The notes under the pieces: model-generated | What the model was told of the DNA's origin: nothing | Seen by the model: only the letters and a program-made list of their open reading frames with translations | Databases searched by the model: none | Shown here: piece after piece, positions 54,013 to 63,679 of the stretch | Layout: every line of letters begins with the position of its first letter | Numbering within the stretch: the first letter of the stretch is position 1 | DNA from: Adhaeribacter aquaticus DSM 16391 | Lineage (GTDB): Bacteria; Bacteroidota; Bacteroidia; Cytophagales; Hymenobacteraceae | DNA: 64,000 bases | Direction of reading: 5' to 3' | Assembly: GCF_000473365.1 (NCBI RefSeq) | Contig: NZ_KI421517.1 | Span: 2,195,504-2,259,503 of the forward strand | Program-made: the position numbers and the translations under genes

Positions 54013-56157
54013 GTGAGAAAGATATTCCTACTTTTACCTTTTTTCGTTTACCTTTTTTCAAGCTTAGGTTACGCACAGGTTTCGGACGGTAACAGCCCAT
54101 TTAGAGAAGTAACTTTAAAAGTTGATACAGCCACCTATTCCCTTTCCAGGAATTTAATTAGCTTTAACAATGAATATCATCTTCCCTTTCAATATAAACA
54201 GGAAGATGAAATTAGCGAAATTAGACTTTATCCTTTCTCTTTTAATAGTATAGAAAACATTAGCCTGGCCCGATCCGCTGATTATGAATTACTGGATTCG
54301 GTGGTAAATGTAAACAATGCCTATTACCGGGTAAAAGTTAGATTTAAAAACCTGACCAGCTCTCAGTTCCTAAATTTAACTTTTGCGGTTTATGATACCA
54401 CCAGTGCCCCTGCCCACATAGAAACTATCAAGCTTTTTCCTTATACCAAAACTACTGTTAACTTTTATCCGGAAAGTGAGGAACTGTTTGTAGGAGAAGA
54501 AAAAATATTTGAACTCGTTACCAATAATATTAAAAATGTAAAGGTTAAAAATGAATGGGTAAAAAGTGATGATATTGATTACCGCGTTTCAGAAAGTAAT
54601 GGGGTGTTGCGGCTTCACCTACATCCGAACGACATTGGCCGAAAAACCTTAAAAATAAGCTTACAAACAAACAAACCTTTTCTAAATCCTAACGGTCAGA
54701 TTGTTTACCAATTACCGGTTATAGAAAAAAGGTTTGAAGTAAAAGGTAGCCGGTTAAAATTCCTGAACCTAGACCGGAAAGAAGTTACCCTGGATGAGGT
54801 TTCCCGTCAGAAAGGAACCGAGGTGATGATTGACAACCATTGGGCCTTAAGTTTACAAAAAACCTACCGTATAGAAGCACAGGAAGAAGCCGGAGGAGCC
54901 TTAGTTGGTGAAATCTTTACCAGACGCAATGTAGCCAATAACCGGGTTTTATGCTGGCTAAGGCTCTATAATTATCACCGCATCTCAGAAGGTTATTTAT
55001 ATATTAAAGACGGCGACGAACCTAAATTTATCACCAACTTCAATATAACCCCTAAAACTACTATCAGCAGCATTAGCATTATGCACGAAGGCGGTGACTG
55101 GACTAATAACTTAAGTGTAAATCCTGGAGAAACAATTAATTTAAAAATTGAAGGACAAGGTTTACACAAAGCACGCTTCCAGTTTGATGATTTAACAGAT
55201 ATTACTTCCGATTCTTCACTTCGCACAGAAGAAATATCGGTTTATCGGTTTAAGGTACCCATTAGCATTCAACGAAAAAAAATCAACATCTATAATAGAG
55301 CTGTAAATACAGGTTTCTCCATTGCAGTTAAAGAATTTCAACGCCCACGCCCGTTCGATTTTATTACGTTAGATTATGGTGATGTTCCTAACAAAGTATC
55401 GGCTTTATTTGATGGTCCTTTATTCTATGACCATACCATCCGCGATGTAATATTTACCTTTAATCCTAACCTGATTGATAGCGAAACCCGATTATACGGG
55501 AAGCAATACTTAGATTTTGACATTCGTATTACTAATAGTAAAAACGAATTAATAGATCAGCGGCGGATTGAGGATATTTTGATTTGCCCGGGTGAAAACT
55601 CTCCGCGTTACTCTTTTTACACCGATAAGCAATGTTATTCGGGAAACCTTAGTTTAAATAAAATAATAGGCCGGAAGACCTATGACTTAGATGACTGGTC
55701 TCGGATCCAAATCACGATTAAGCACGACAAAGACAAACACGGCGACGAAGGTCAGACCAAAAATATTGATATTGTTCTCAGAAAAAAAATACGGTTTGAT
55801 ATAGATGTTTCCTTCCCGACCGGATTATTGGTAAAAAGTCAGGGGAGCACTGGTTATGGCGATTTTAGTGGTATATCCATGGCCATGATTGCTCAATTCA
55901 GCTTTTATCATCCTGAAAAAATTGCCCGTTTCCGACCGTATAAAATTGGAGCTGGCTTCCTGGCTTTCAATGCTTTCAACTTTTCCAATAGTACTACCGT
56001 GGAAAGAAACGTAGGACTTGTAGTTTTAGGTTCTATTTACCCAACTACCCGGGATGCTAAACTTACTTTTCCTCTATTCTTAGGTGGGGGTTACTTTTTA
56101 GGGAAAGATAAACCCTGGTTTTATTTATTGGGCCCGGGTATTCGGGTTAAAATTTAA
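54013..56157 (+). CDS. Secreted protein of unknown function with tandem beta-sandwich-like domains
   Basis: A 714-residue protein that I do not recognise. A signal peptide (about 1-21, ending GYAQ) follows a GTG start. Residues 30-570 are strand-rich with recurring segments of 80-100 residues that look like Ig-like or fibronectin-like domains. The last 120 residues (from about LVKSQGSTGYGDFSG) contain alternating aromatic/hydrophobic strands, FSFYHPEKIARFRPYKIGAG and VVLGSIYPTTRDAKLTFPLF, reminiscent of a short outer-membrane barrel, though the C-terminal residue is Ile. No catalytic motif is seen. It is 13 bp upstream of the VOC gene and may share its transcript. Confidence 0.72.
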   Translation: MRKIFLLLPFFVYLFSSLGYAQVSDGNSPFREVTLKVDTATYSLSRNLISFNNEYHLPFQYKQEDEISEIRLYPFSFNSIENISLARSADYELLDSVVNVNNAYYRVKVRFKNLTSSQFLNLTFAVYDTTSAPAHIETIKLFPYTKTTVNFYPESEELFVGEEKIFELVTNNIKNVKVKNEWVKSDDIDYRVSESNGVLRLHLHPNDIGRKTLKISLQTNKPFLNPNGQIVYQLPVIEKRFEVKGSRLKFLNLDRKEVTLDEVSRQKGTEVMIDNHWALSLQKTYRIEAQEEAGGALVGEIFTRRNVANNRVLCWLRLYNYHRISEGYLYIKDGDEPKFITNFNITPKTTISSISIMHEGGDWTNNLSVNPGETINLKIEGQGLHKARFQFDDLTDITSDSSLRTEEISVYRFKVPISIQRKKINIYNRAVNTGFSIAVKEFQRPRPFDFITLDYGDVPNKVSALFDGPLFYDHTIRDVIFTFNPNLIDSETRLYGKQYLDFDIRITNSKNELIDQRRIEDILICPGENSPRYSFYTDKQCYSGNLSLNKIIGRKTYDLDDWSRIQITIKHDKDKHGDEGQTKNIDIVLRKKIRFDIDVSFPTGLLVKSQGSTGYGDFSGISMAMIAQFSFYHPEKIARFRPYKIGAGFLAFNAFNFSNSTTVERNVGLVVLGSIYPTTRDAKLTFPLFLGGGYFLGKDKPWFYLLGPGIRVKI

Positions 56158-56170
56158 AATACTTTTCGCT

Positions 56171-56536
56171 ATGCAAATATTGAACTTGGACCATGTTGCC
56201 TTATTAGTAAAAAATATAGCGGCTAGTTGTAAGTTTTACGAGGATGTCCTGACTTTGAAGTCCATTCCCCGGCCAGCCTTTGATTTTCCTGGTGCCTGGT
56301 TCCAAATTGGAGCAACCCAGCAACTGCATTTAATTGGCCGTCAGGAAGCGCAGGAGTTTGTTCCTTTACGCAGTAATCATTTTGCCATGCAGGTAGCCTC
56401 CATTAAAGAGGCCGAACAACACTTGCTAGCTAAAAATGCGACTTTTACCGGCCCCAAAACCAGGCCGGATGGCGCCTGGCAAATATTTATTCAGGATCCG
56501 GATGGTCATTATGTGGAGCTAACAGAGATAGTTTAA
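56171..56536 (+). CDS. VOC-family (glyoxalase/dioxygenase superfamily) protein
   Basis: A 121-residue single VOC domain: LDHVALLVKNIAASCKFYEDVL at the start and IQDPDGHYVELTE at the end. Metal-ligand candidates are His in LDHVAL and HLIG, and Glu in VELTE, as in glyoxalase I-like proteins. The substrate is not predictable. It is encoded 13 bp after the 714-residue protein. Its last 50 bp overlap the 3' end of the convergent NUDIX gene. Confidence 0.9.
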   Translation: MQILNLDHVALLVKNIAASCKFYEDVLTLKSIPRPAFDFPGAWFQIGATQQLHLIGRQEAQEFVPLRSNHFAMQVASIKEAEQHLLAKNATFTGPKTRPDGAWQIFIQDPDGHYVELTEIV

Positions 56537-56948
56537 ACTTCTTTATTAAATATTCATTTTCTAAAAAAAGCCGGATGTATTCTCTTACTGCGGTTCTATC
56601 CATTTCTAACTCCAATTCCGATAGATTATGCAACTGAATCCAGAATAAGGCCTCTGCCTCATTATTCTGAATCTCCCCACTCCAATTCTCAACCACATAA
56701 TAATGCATCTTCTGGAAACGCTGAGACAACAAGGTACAGACATAACTCCACGATACCGGCTGTAAAGCTAATTCCTCCTGCATTTCCCGGTGCAATGCCA
56801 TCACCTGGTCCTCTCCGGGTTCCATATGGCCTCCAGGAATTTCAACTAAACCAGGATCAATCAATTTGCTTAGCTTACGTTTCTCTACTAGCAGCCTCCC
56901 TTCCTTAAACAACATAAAAATTACACAATCTGCTAAGTCCGATACCAT
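56487..56948 (-). CDS. NUDIX hydrolase
   Basis: A 153-residue NUDIX protein. The box GGHMEPGEDQV...HREMQEEL satisfies Gx5Ex7REUxEE near residues 40-61. It would hydrolyse a nucleoside diphosphate linked to another group; the specificity is unknown. The C-terminal tail of about 17 residues is encoded antisense to the end of the VOC gene. Tandem 18-bp repeats lie 19 bp upstream of its start. Confidence 0.9.
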   Translation of the reverse strand: MVSDLADCVIFMLFKEGRLLVEKRKLSKLIDPGLVEIPGGHMEPGEDQVMALHREMQEELALQPVSWSYVCTLLSQRFQKMHYYVVENWSGEIQNNEAEALFWIQLHNLSELELEMDRTAVREYIRLFLENEYLIKKFKLSLLAPHNDHPDPE

Positions 56949-57328
56949 AAATCTTATTGGTTATATTGTTTATAGGATTTCCAATGTTTATAGAATTTCC
57001 AATATTAATAGGAAATCAATTATTGGCACATATTAGCACCTAGTTTCTATCCTAAAAGGAAAAATTACAAGGCAATCCTATTGGTACTACAGATTAGATG
57101 CACAACTTAAAAGCCTTTTCAAAATAAATCAGTAGTGGTGCTCTTGCTAAAATGTATGGTAACTACGGATGTGCTTTTTTATTCCTTTTACAACTAACAT
57201 ACTTCTAGCCCAAATATTTACGTTTATTTAAGTGTCGGTTAATATTTTGGCCTAATTAATGCATTTTAACTATCTTTACAGATATATTTTTACGTATAAG
57301 GTAGTAGTTTCTTTATCTTAATTACACA
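56949..57328. other. Divergent intergenic region with a tandem 18-bp repeat
   Basis: 380 bp between the NUDIX gene and the TPR-like protein gene. Near the NUDIX start are two adjacent 18-bp repeats and a small dyad. On the other side, TTTG at 57246 and TATCTTTA at 57271-57278 form only a weak promoter match (spacing 21, one mismatch). No gene is seen. Confidence 0.5.
56967..57002. repeat. Two tandem 18-bp direct repeats upstream of the NUDIX gene
   Basis: TGTTTATAGGATTTCCAA (56967-56984) is followed without a gap by TGTTTATAGAATTTCCAA (56985-57002), one mismatch. The ATTTCC of the second copy also pairs with GGAAAT at 57011-57016, a dyad with a 10-bp spacer. The position suggests a regulatory site; a simple duplication is the alternative. 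Confidence 0.7.
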
Positions 57329-58618
57329 ATGATAGTATTTAAGCGCCTTGCGTTTACCTTTCTTTGCTATTTTACTTTAGTAACCTTTGCTTATAGCTCA
57401 GACAAAGGTTTTAAAGCGCTATCCGAAAAAAAATACGATAAAGCATATAGTCTTTTTGCAGAAGCCTTACAAAAGAGACCTGATGATGTACAGGCTTCGT
57501 TTGGCATGAGCAAACTTTTAAGCTCACGCGAGTCTAAATACTTTGATATAGAAAAAGCTTACGTTCATATTATCAATGCCCGGGAAGGTTATAAACAGCT
57601 GGACGAGAAATCGAAAAGCAAATTAGTTAAAAACGAAGTTGATGAGAATGCTATTAGTTCTTTATTAAGCGTTATTGATGCGGTAGCTTTTCAAAAAGCC
57701 CTAACTGCCAACAGTCTGGAAGTTTTAGATGAATTTATAAAAATTCATAAAACTTCTCCCGACTTGGAGAAAGCCATTAATTTAAAAAGCCAATTAGACT
57801 TTCTGAATGTTCAAACCAGCAACACCTACCAGGCTTATGCTGATTACATGAAGAAATATCCTAAATCGGTTAAGATAGCAGAAGCGAAGAAAAAATATGA
57901 CTTATTGCTTTACCAGGCTGTTACAGCTGATGGGTCATTGGAAGCTTTTAAAAATTTTGTACAGAATTACCCTGACAGCCCCTATCGAAAAGAAGCACTT
58001 GCCAAATTAGAGGTATTGGAATTTAAATCTCAATTAAAAGAAAATTCCATTGCGGGTTACGAGGAATTTATCAGAAATAACCCTGACAGTAAATTCAAGA
58101 AGATGGCGGAAGATAGTATTTATGCCCGCTATACTTCCTTTCCATCTATTGAAGAATACGAAAAATACATTAAAAAATATCCCCAAAGTCGGCATATCCG
58201 TGATGCCTGGGAAAAGCTTTATGTATTATTTAATGATAGTGGAACACCTGAATCGTACGAAGCCTTTAAAGCCCGTTACCCGCAGTACATAGAGCCCTAT
58301 CAGTTAGAGAACGATATAGAACTCGCTAACTTTGGCGCAAAAATGCTTAATACCAATTTTGCCGGTTTTAAACCCGATCAGGCAGAAGCTTACATAACCT
58401 TGGCTGCTCCCACTGAACAAGCTATTGCTATGTTAAAGCTGCGTATTAAACCTTATATACAGGCGCATCAATACCAGAAGGCTATAGATGTTCTCCAGAA
58501 AATTCAGCCTTACTTTCAGCATAAAGCTTACCGCATTTCTTCCTGGATAGAAACTTTGAATAGAGCCAAAGAAAGCTATTTAGCAAAAGAGACCGTTGCT
58601 GAAATTAACTTAAATTAG
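57329..58618 (+). CDS. Secreted TPR-like repeat protein
   Basis: A 429-residue protein with a signal peptide (about 1-23). An N-terminal TPR pair begins at KGFKALSEKKYDKAYSLFAEAL. Residues about 165-330 hold at least four helical repeats of 30-40 residues, with the shared pattern Y-x2-Y/F-x5-P-x-S, then a basic helix: YMKKYPKSVKIAE, FVQNYPDSPYRKE, FIRNNPDSKFKKM, YIKKYPQSRHIRD. These resemble outer-membrane or periplasmic TPR/BamD-like scaffolds. No enzymatic domain is seen. A protein-interaction role at the envelope is likely; the partner is unknown. Confidence 0.8.
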   Translation: MIVFKRLAFTFLCYFTLVTFAYSSDKGFKALSEKKYDKAYSLFAEALQKRPDDVQASFGMSKLLSSRESKYFDIEKAYVHIINAREGYKQLDEKSKSKLVKNEVDENAISSLLSVIDAVAFQKALTANSLEVLDEFIKIHKTSPDLEKAINLKSQLDFLNVQTSNTYQAYADYMKKYPKSVKIAEAKKKYDLLLYQAVTADGSLEAFKNFVQNYPDSPYRKEALAKLEVLEFKSQLKENSIAGYEEFIRNNPDSKFKKMAEDSIYARYTSFPSIEEYEKYIKKYPQSRHIRDAWEKLYVLFNDSGTPESYEAFKARYPQYIEPYQLENDIELANFGAKMLNTNFAGFKPDQAEAYITLAAPTEQAIAMLKLRIKPYIQAHQYQKAIDVLQKIQPYFQHKAYRISSWIETLNRAKESYLAKETVAEINLN

Positions 58619-58638
58619 ATTATCTGTTTGGGGTTAGC

Positions 58639-59781
58639 TTAAATAGCCTCTAACGCTGCACTTAGTTCTTCCATAAGTTCCTCGGGTTCTTCTACGCCTA
58701 CTGATAACCGTATAACCCCCATAGTAATACCTAATTGTTCGCGCTTTTCCGGGTTTAGCGACCGGTGCGAAGTACGCAAAGGATGCGAAAAAGAAGTAGT
58801 TACTCCGGCTAAGGACGGCGCAAATGGAATGGTTTTTAAAGCCTGCATAAAGGAATTAACAGCAGCCTCCTCGTCCTGAATAACGAAAGAAAGCATACCC
58901 CCATATAACCCATTTCCTTGTTGGCTGGCTAACTCATGTTCTGGGTGCGACTCCAGGCCGGGATAATATACCCGACTAACTTTGGGATGGTTTTCCAGGA
59001 ATGTAGCAATGGCTAAGGCATTACTGGCATGTTGCTTTATCCGTAGTCGCAATGTTTTCAGGCCGCGAACAGCTAACCAACTGTCAAACGGGCTTAAATT
59101 CAACCCATAATACATCATTACCTGCCGGGCCCGCTTAGCATGTTCTTCGCCTTTGGCGACTACTACGCCAGCCGTTACATCACTATGACCAGCTAAGTAT
59201 TTGGTAACACTATGAATAACTACATCGGCCCCTAAGGAGAGTGGTTTGGTAATAACCGGCGAGGCAAAAGTATTATCTATAATTAATTTTATATTTTGTT
59301 TTTGGCAGGTTTGGGCCAAACGCCTAATATCAAAAACCCGAAGCAAAGGATTACTCATGGTTTCGGCTAACAATACCCTAGTATTGGGCTTGCAATAAGC
59401 TGATAAATCATAAATGTTATCTGAAGGTACAAAGGTAACTTCTATGCCCAGCCTATTTAGTTCCTGACTTAGTAAGACAGCAGAGCCACCGTAAATTTCC
59501 TCTGCGCATAAAAGGTGGTCGCCAGCTTTACAAAATACCATTATGGCCGTAAAAATAGCCGACATACCCGATGAGGTAACCACAGCCCCATCGCCACCCT
59601 CCAATTTATTTACTTCTTCTGCCAGTTCATTGCTATTTGGATTGCTGTAACGCGTATACATATAGCGTTCAGAAGGCTGATCAAAATAAGCTTCCAGCTC
59701 TGTTAAGTCCTCAAAAGTGAAAACTGAGGTTTGGTAAATAGGCGTAACTTTAGGCTTGATTGGGGAAGAAGAATTTGACAT
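58639..59781 (-). CDS. Cys/Met-metabolism PLP-dependent enzyme (cystathionine gamma-synthase/lyase family)
   Basis: A 380-residue fold-type I PLP enzyme. The PLP lysine lies in HSVTKYLAGHSDVTAGV. The phosphate-binding and substrate segments YTRYSNPNSNELAEEV, SSGMSAIFTAI and LLAETMSNPLLRVFDI are present, as is the C-terminal SFSHPLRTSHRSLNPEKREQLGI with GVIRLSVGVEEPEEL. This subfamily covers cystathionine gamma-synthase, gamma-lyase and methionine gamma-lyase; motif reading cannot separate them. It lies downstream of a terminator for atpC on the same strand and is probably transcribed alone. Confidence 0.92.
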   Translation of the reverse strand: MSNSSSPIKPKVTPIYQTSVFTFEDLTELEAYFDQPSERYMYTRYSNPNSNELAEEVNKLEGGDGAVVTSSGMSAIFTAIMVFCKAGDHLLCAEEIYGGSAVLLSQELNRLGIEVTFVPSDNIYDLSAYCKPNTRVLLAETMSNPLLRVFDIRRLAQTCQKQNIKLIIDNTFASPVITKPLSLGADVVIHSVTKYLAGHSDVTAGVVVAKGEEHAKRARQVMMYYGLNLSPFDSWLAVRGLKTLRLRIKQHASNALAIATFLENHPKVSRVYYPGLESHPEHELASQQGNGLYGGMLSFVIQDEEAAVNSFMQALKTIPFAPSLAGVTTSFSHPLRTSHRSLNPEKREQLGITMGVIRLSVGVEEPEELMEELSAALEAI

Positions 59782-59839
59782 AAGGAAATAGAAGTTTCAG
59801 CTTAGGGACAAATGTAGAAAATAGGATAAAGAATAAAAA

Positions 59840-59872
59840 CAAAAAAGCCTTCTTCATTTCTGAAGAAGGCTT
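59840..59872 (-). terminator. Terminator of the atpD-atpC operon
   Basis: A 12-bp perfect stem AAGCCTTCTTCA/TGAAGAAGGCTT (59845-59856 with 59861-59872) with a 4-nt loop. On minus it is followed by the T-run complementary to the A-run at 59841-59846. It is 21 bp after the atpC stop. Confidence 0.9.
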
Positions 59873-59892
59873 CCTGCTTAATATTGTTTACG

Positions 59893-60138
59893 TTATTCAG
59901 TAATGGCTTCGGCCAAAACAATAATTTTATTATTTAGTACTTCAACCACACCACCATCAACATTAAAATATTGGTTGCCAGTTGCTGAAGTAACCCGAAT
60001 ACGACCATTTTCTAAAGTACTGATCAAAGGCGCGTGGTTATTTAAAACCTCAAACGAGCCTTGTGTACCCGGAAATGATACCGAGCTTACTTCTCCTTCA
60101 AAAACTCTCTTATCCGGGGTAATTATCTCTAAATACAT
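59893..60138 (-). CDS. atpC: F-type ATP synthase epsilon subunit (short form)
   Basis: An 81-residue subunit of the F1 central stalk. LEIITPDKRVFEGEVSSVSFPGTQGSFEVLNNHAPLIS is the conserved N-terminal beta-sandwich (in substance), ending with GGVVEVLNNKIIVLAEAI. It lacks the C-terminal two-helix domain, which in longer homologues inhibits ATP hydrolysis. The short form is common in Bacteroidota. It is 79 bp after atpD. Confidence 0.95.
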   Translation of the reverse strand: MYLEIITPDKRVFEGEVSSVSFPGTQGSFEVLNNHAPLISTLENGRIRVTSATGNQYFNVDGGVVEVLNNKIIVLAEAITE

Positions 60139-60217
60139 ATTTTTAGTTGTCGGTCTATAGTTAGCGGGAGTTAGGTTACTTTTTGTAAAACCTATCTCCC
60201 GCTATCTGATAACTAAT

Positions 60218-61732
<1,515 letters not shown>

Positions 61733-61772
61733 TTAAGAGTATATAAACTACTGTAGTTTTTATTTCAGAGCG

Positions 61773-61803
61773 CGAAATTAATCTATAATTCGCTTAATTC
61801 AAA
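61773..61803 (-). promoter_or_regulatory. Probable promoter of atpD-atpC
   Basis: On minus, TTTG (61803-61800), a 19-bp spacer and TAATTTCG (61780-61773). The -33 element and spacing are exact, with one mismatch in the -7 TAnnTTTG. The predicted leader is about 40-45 nt. Confidence 0.6.
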
Positions 61804-61934
61804 TGGAATATTTGAAAAGTTTTGAATTACTAGAAGTTAAGCATTCATTTTGCTTTAATATTCTTCTAATATAGGATAATTAAAATGATTATATATTTTT
61901 ATTGCAAACTTTAACAAGTACTTACGAATTAATT

Positions 61935-62570
61935 ATGTTGCTTTTCCAGAACTTCAGGAAAACCTATGGTGATTTCCTGGCTTTAAATATTCCTACACTT
62001 GAGTTGCCGCCAGGAATACATTGGTTTAAAGGGCAGAATGGTTCTGGTAAAACTTCCTTATTTAAGGTATTAGCAGGCCTACTACCTTACCAGGGGCAGA
62101 TCTTTTTTGAGAATTTACCTTTAAATAATAATGCGGTACTCCAGCGCGAATTGATTAATTACAGTGAAGCTGAACCTTTATACCCGGAATTCCTGAAAGG
62201 AGAGGAATTAGTAAATTTATTTGCTCAGGCCAAAGAAGCTCCCTTGGGTCAGGCAGAAAGAATAAGTAAACTATTAGGGACAGACACCTTTTTAAGTAAA
62301 CGAATGAGCACCTACTCTTCGGGTATGCTGAAAAAGTTATCCCTGCATTTAGCTTTTATGGGCGACCCAAAGTTAATTTTACTGGATGAGCCATTAATTA
62401 CCTTGGATGAGCTTACCATCCAAAATTTGTATGCCCTAATTTCAGAATATGCAAAACAAGGGGTTAGCTTTCTGCTTTCGTCACACCAGGACATAAAAAC
62501 ACAAATTTTACCCATTAATCATACCTGGCTCGTACAAAACCAAACCGTAATTAAGGAAGAGTTGGTTTAA
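61935..62570 (+). CDS. ABC transporter ATP-binding protein
   Basis: A 211-residue ATPase from the ATG at 61935; a TTG eleven codons upstream is possible but adds unconserved sequence. Walker A is GQNGSGKT (about 33-40), the signature is degenerate (YSSGMLKKLSL instead of LSGGQ), Walker B is LILLDEPLITLDE, and the H-loop is in SSHQD. This resembles the CcmA/gliding-type exporters that have a GMxxxL signature. The stop overlaps the start of the next gene (TAATG), so the membrane protein downstream is its likely partner. The substrate is unknown. Confidence 0.9.
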   Translation: MLLFQNFRKTYGDFLALNIPTLELPPGIHWFKGQNGSGKTSLFKVLAGLLPYQGQIFFENLPLNNNAVLQRELINYSEAEPLYPEFLKGEELVNLFAQAKEAPLGQAERISKLLGTDTFLSKRMSTYSSGMLKKLSLHLAFMGDPKLILLDEPLITLDELTIQNLYALISEYAKQGVSFLLSSHQDIKTQILPINHTWLVQNQTVIKEELV

Positions 62571-63679
62571 TGAAAGACTTACAGGCTATTTTGGAAAGAG
62601 TAATTGTGAAACAGTATTACAGACGTAATATTGGCTTTTTCTTTTTGGTGTTTTTCTTAGCCTTTGGAATTCAAAATCCTTCTACTTTACTCATAAGCCC
62701 GCATTTTCTGGTCAAGGCTATCCACTCAGCTGCTTTTATAGGCGGCACCCTCCTGTGCTGTTTCCTTTTCTACTTAAAATGCTGGAATTTTATTTATAAA
62801 ACGCTGCTGGCACCCGAAAATGAATTTTTATTTGCCGCCTCTTTGCTTTCTAAACTTTCCTTGCTTTACAACTTAGGTAATATCCATATACTTTTATTTA
62901 TTCCGGCCTTAGGATACACCATTCTCTTAATGGGCTACGCTTTCTGGCTAAATGCCTCCGGAACCTTTGTTATTTTATTGACTTTTAACCTATTCCTGCT
63001 AACCAATACGGTTGTTAGTTTTTATTTAATACTACGAAAAACGCCTCCGGAAACCATCCTTAGAATATTAAACCTTGATTTACTTTTTAAACTTAAACAT
63101 ATAAGCCTTTGGCCTCTCAGGCATCTAATTCAAAAAGAAAAAGTTCTGTTACTATTAACTAAACTATTCTCCCTTGCTATTTTATTTGCCTTTATACAAG
63201 TATACCCTGATCCTAGTTTTGATTTAAGAGCTATCCGAGTTGGTTTCTTATTTGCAGTAGTAGCCCATATTCCCATTATTCTTCGTCTGCAACAATTTCA
63301 GGAAACTCAATTAAATTTACTACGGCAACTTCCTTATCCTACATACAACAGGTTGCTGCAACAGCTGATCCAGTACCTACTGCTGCTTTTACCGGAAGTT
63401 TTGTTTCTTTTCAGGAGTAACATGTCTATTTATTATTTGCTACCCTTATTAACACTAGTTGTTTTTGGAATAAGCCTGCTGCTTGTTTTCCTGGTTCTGA
63501 TGTATCAACCTAACTACTCGCTGAACCAGTTTATAAAACAATCTTTCTTTCTTTTCCTTGGACTACTTCTTCTTTTACTTGCCTCCACTCCAATAGGAAT
63601 ATTGGCTTTTGTCCACCTTTGGGTATCTTATTTATTATTTAAGAGATGGTTTTACCAATATGAGACTCTTCCTATTTGA
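62570..63679 (+). CDS. Multi-pass membrane protein, probable ABC permease partner
   Basis: A 369-residue, strongly hydrophobic protein with about nine to ten helices, rich in Leu, Phe and Ile. There is no recognised permease motif in sequence. A charged cytoplasmic stretch (KTPPETILRILNLDLLFKLKH) lies mid-protein, followed by another containing FQETQLNLLRQLPYP. Translational coupling to the ATPase gene (TAATG overlap) argues that it is the membrane component of that transporter. I do not recognise the family; an exporter of the ABC-2 type is the closest guess. Confidence 0.72.
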   Translation: MKDLQAILERVIVKQYYRRNIGFFFLVFFLAFGIQNPSTLLISPHFLVKAIHSAAFIGGTLLCCFLFYLKCWNFIYKTLLAPENEFLFAASLLSKLSLLYNLGNIHILLFIPALGYTILLMGYAFWLNASGTFVILLTFNLFLLTNTVVSFYLILRKTPPETILRILNLDLLFKLKHISLWPLRHLIQKEKVLLLLTKLFSLAILFAFIQVYPDPSFDLRAIRVGFLFAVVAHIPIILRLQQFQETQLNLLRQLPYPTYNRLLQQLIQYLLLLLPEVLFLFRSNMSIYYLLPLLTLVVFGISLLLVFLVLMYQPNYSLNQFIKQSFFLFLGLLLLLLASTPIGILAFVHLWVSYLLFKRWFYQYETLPI

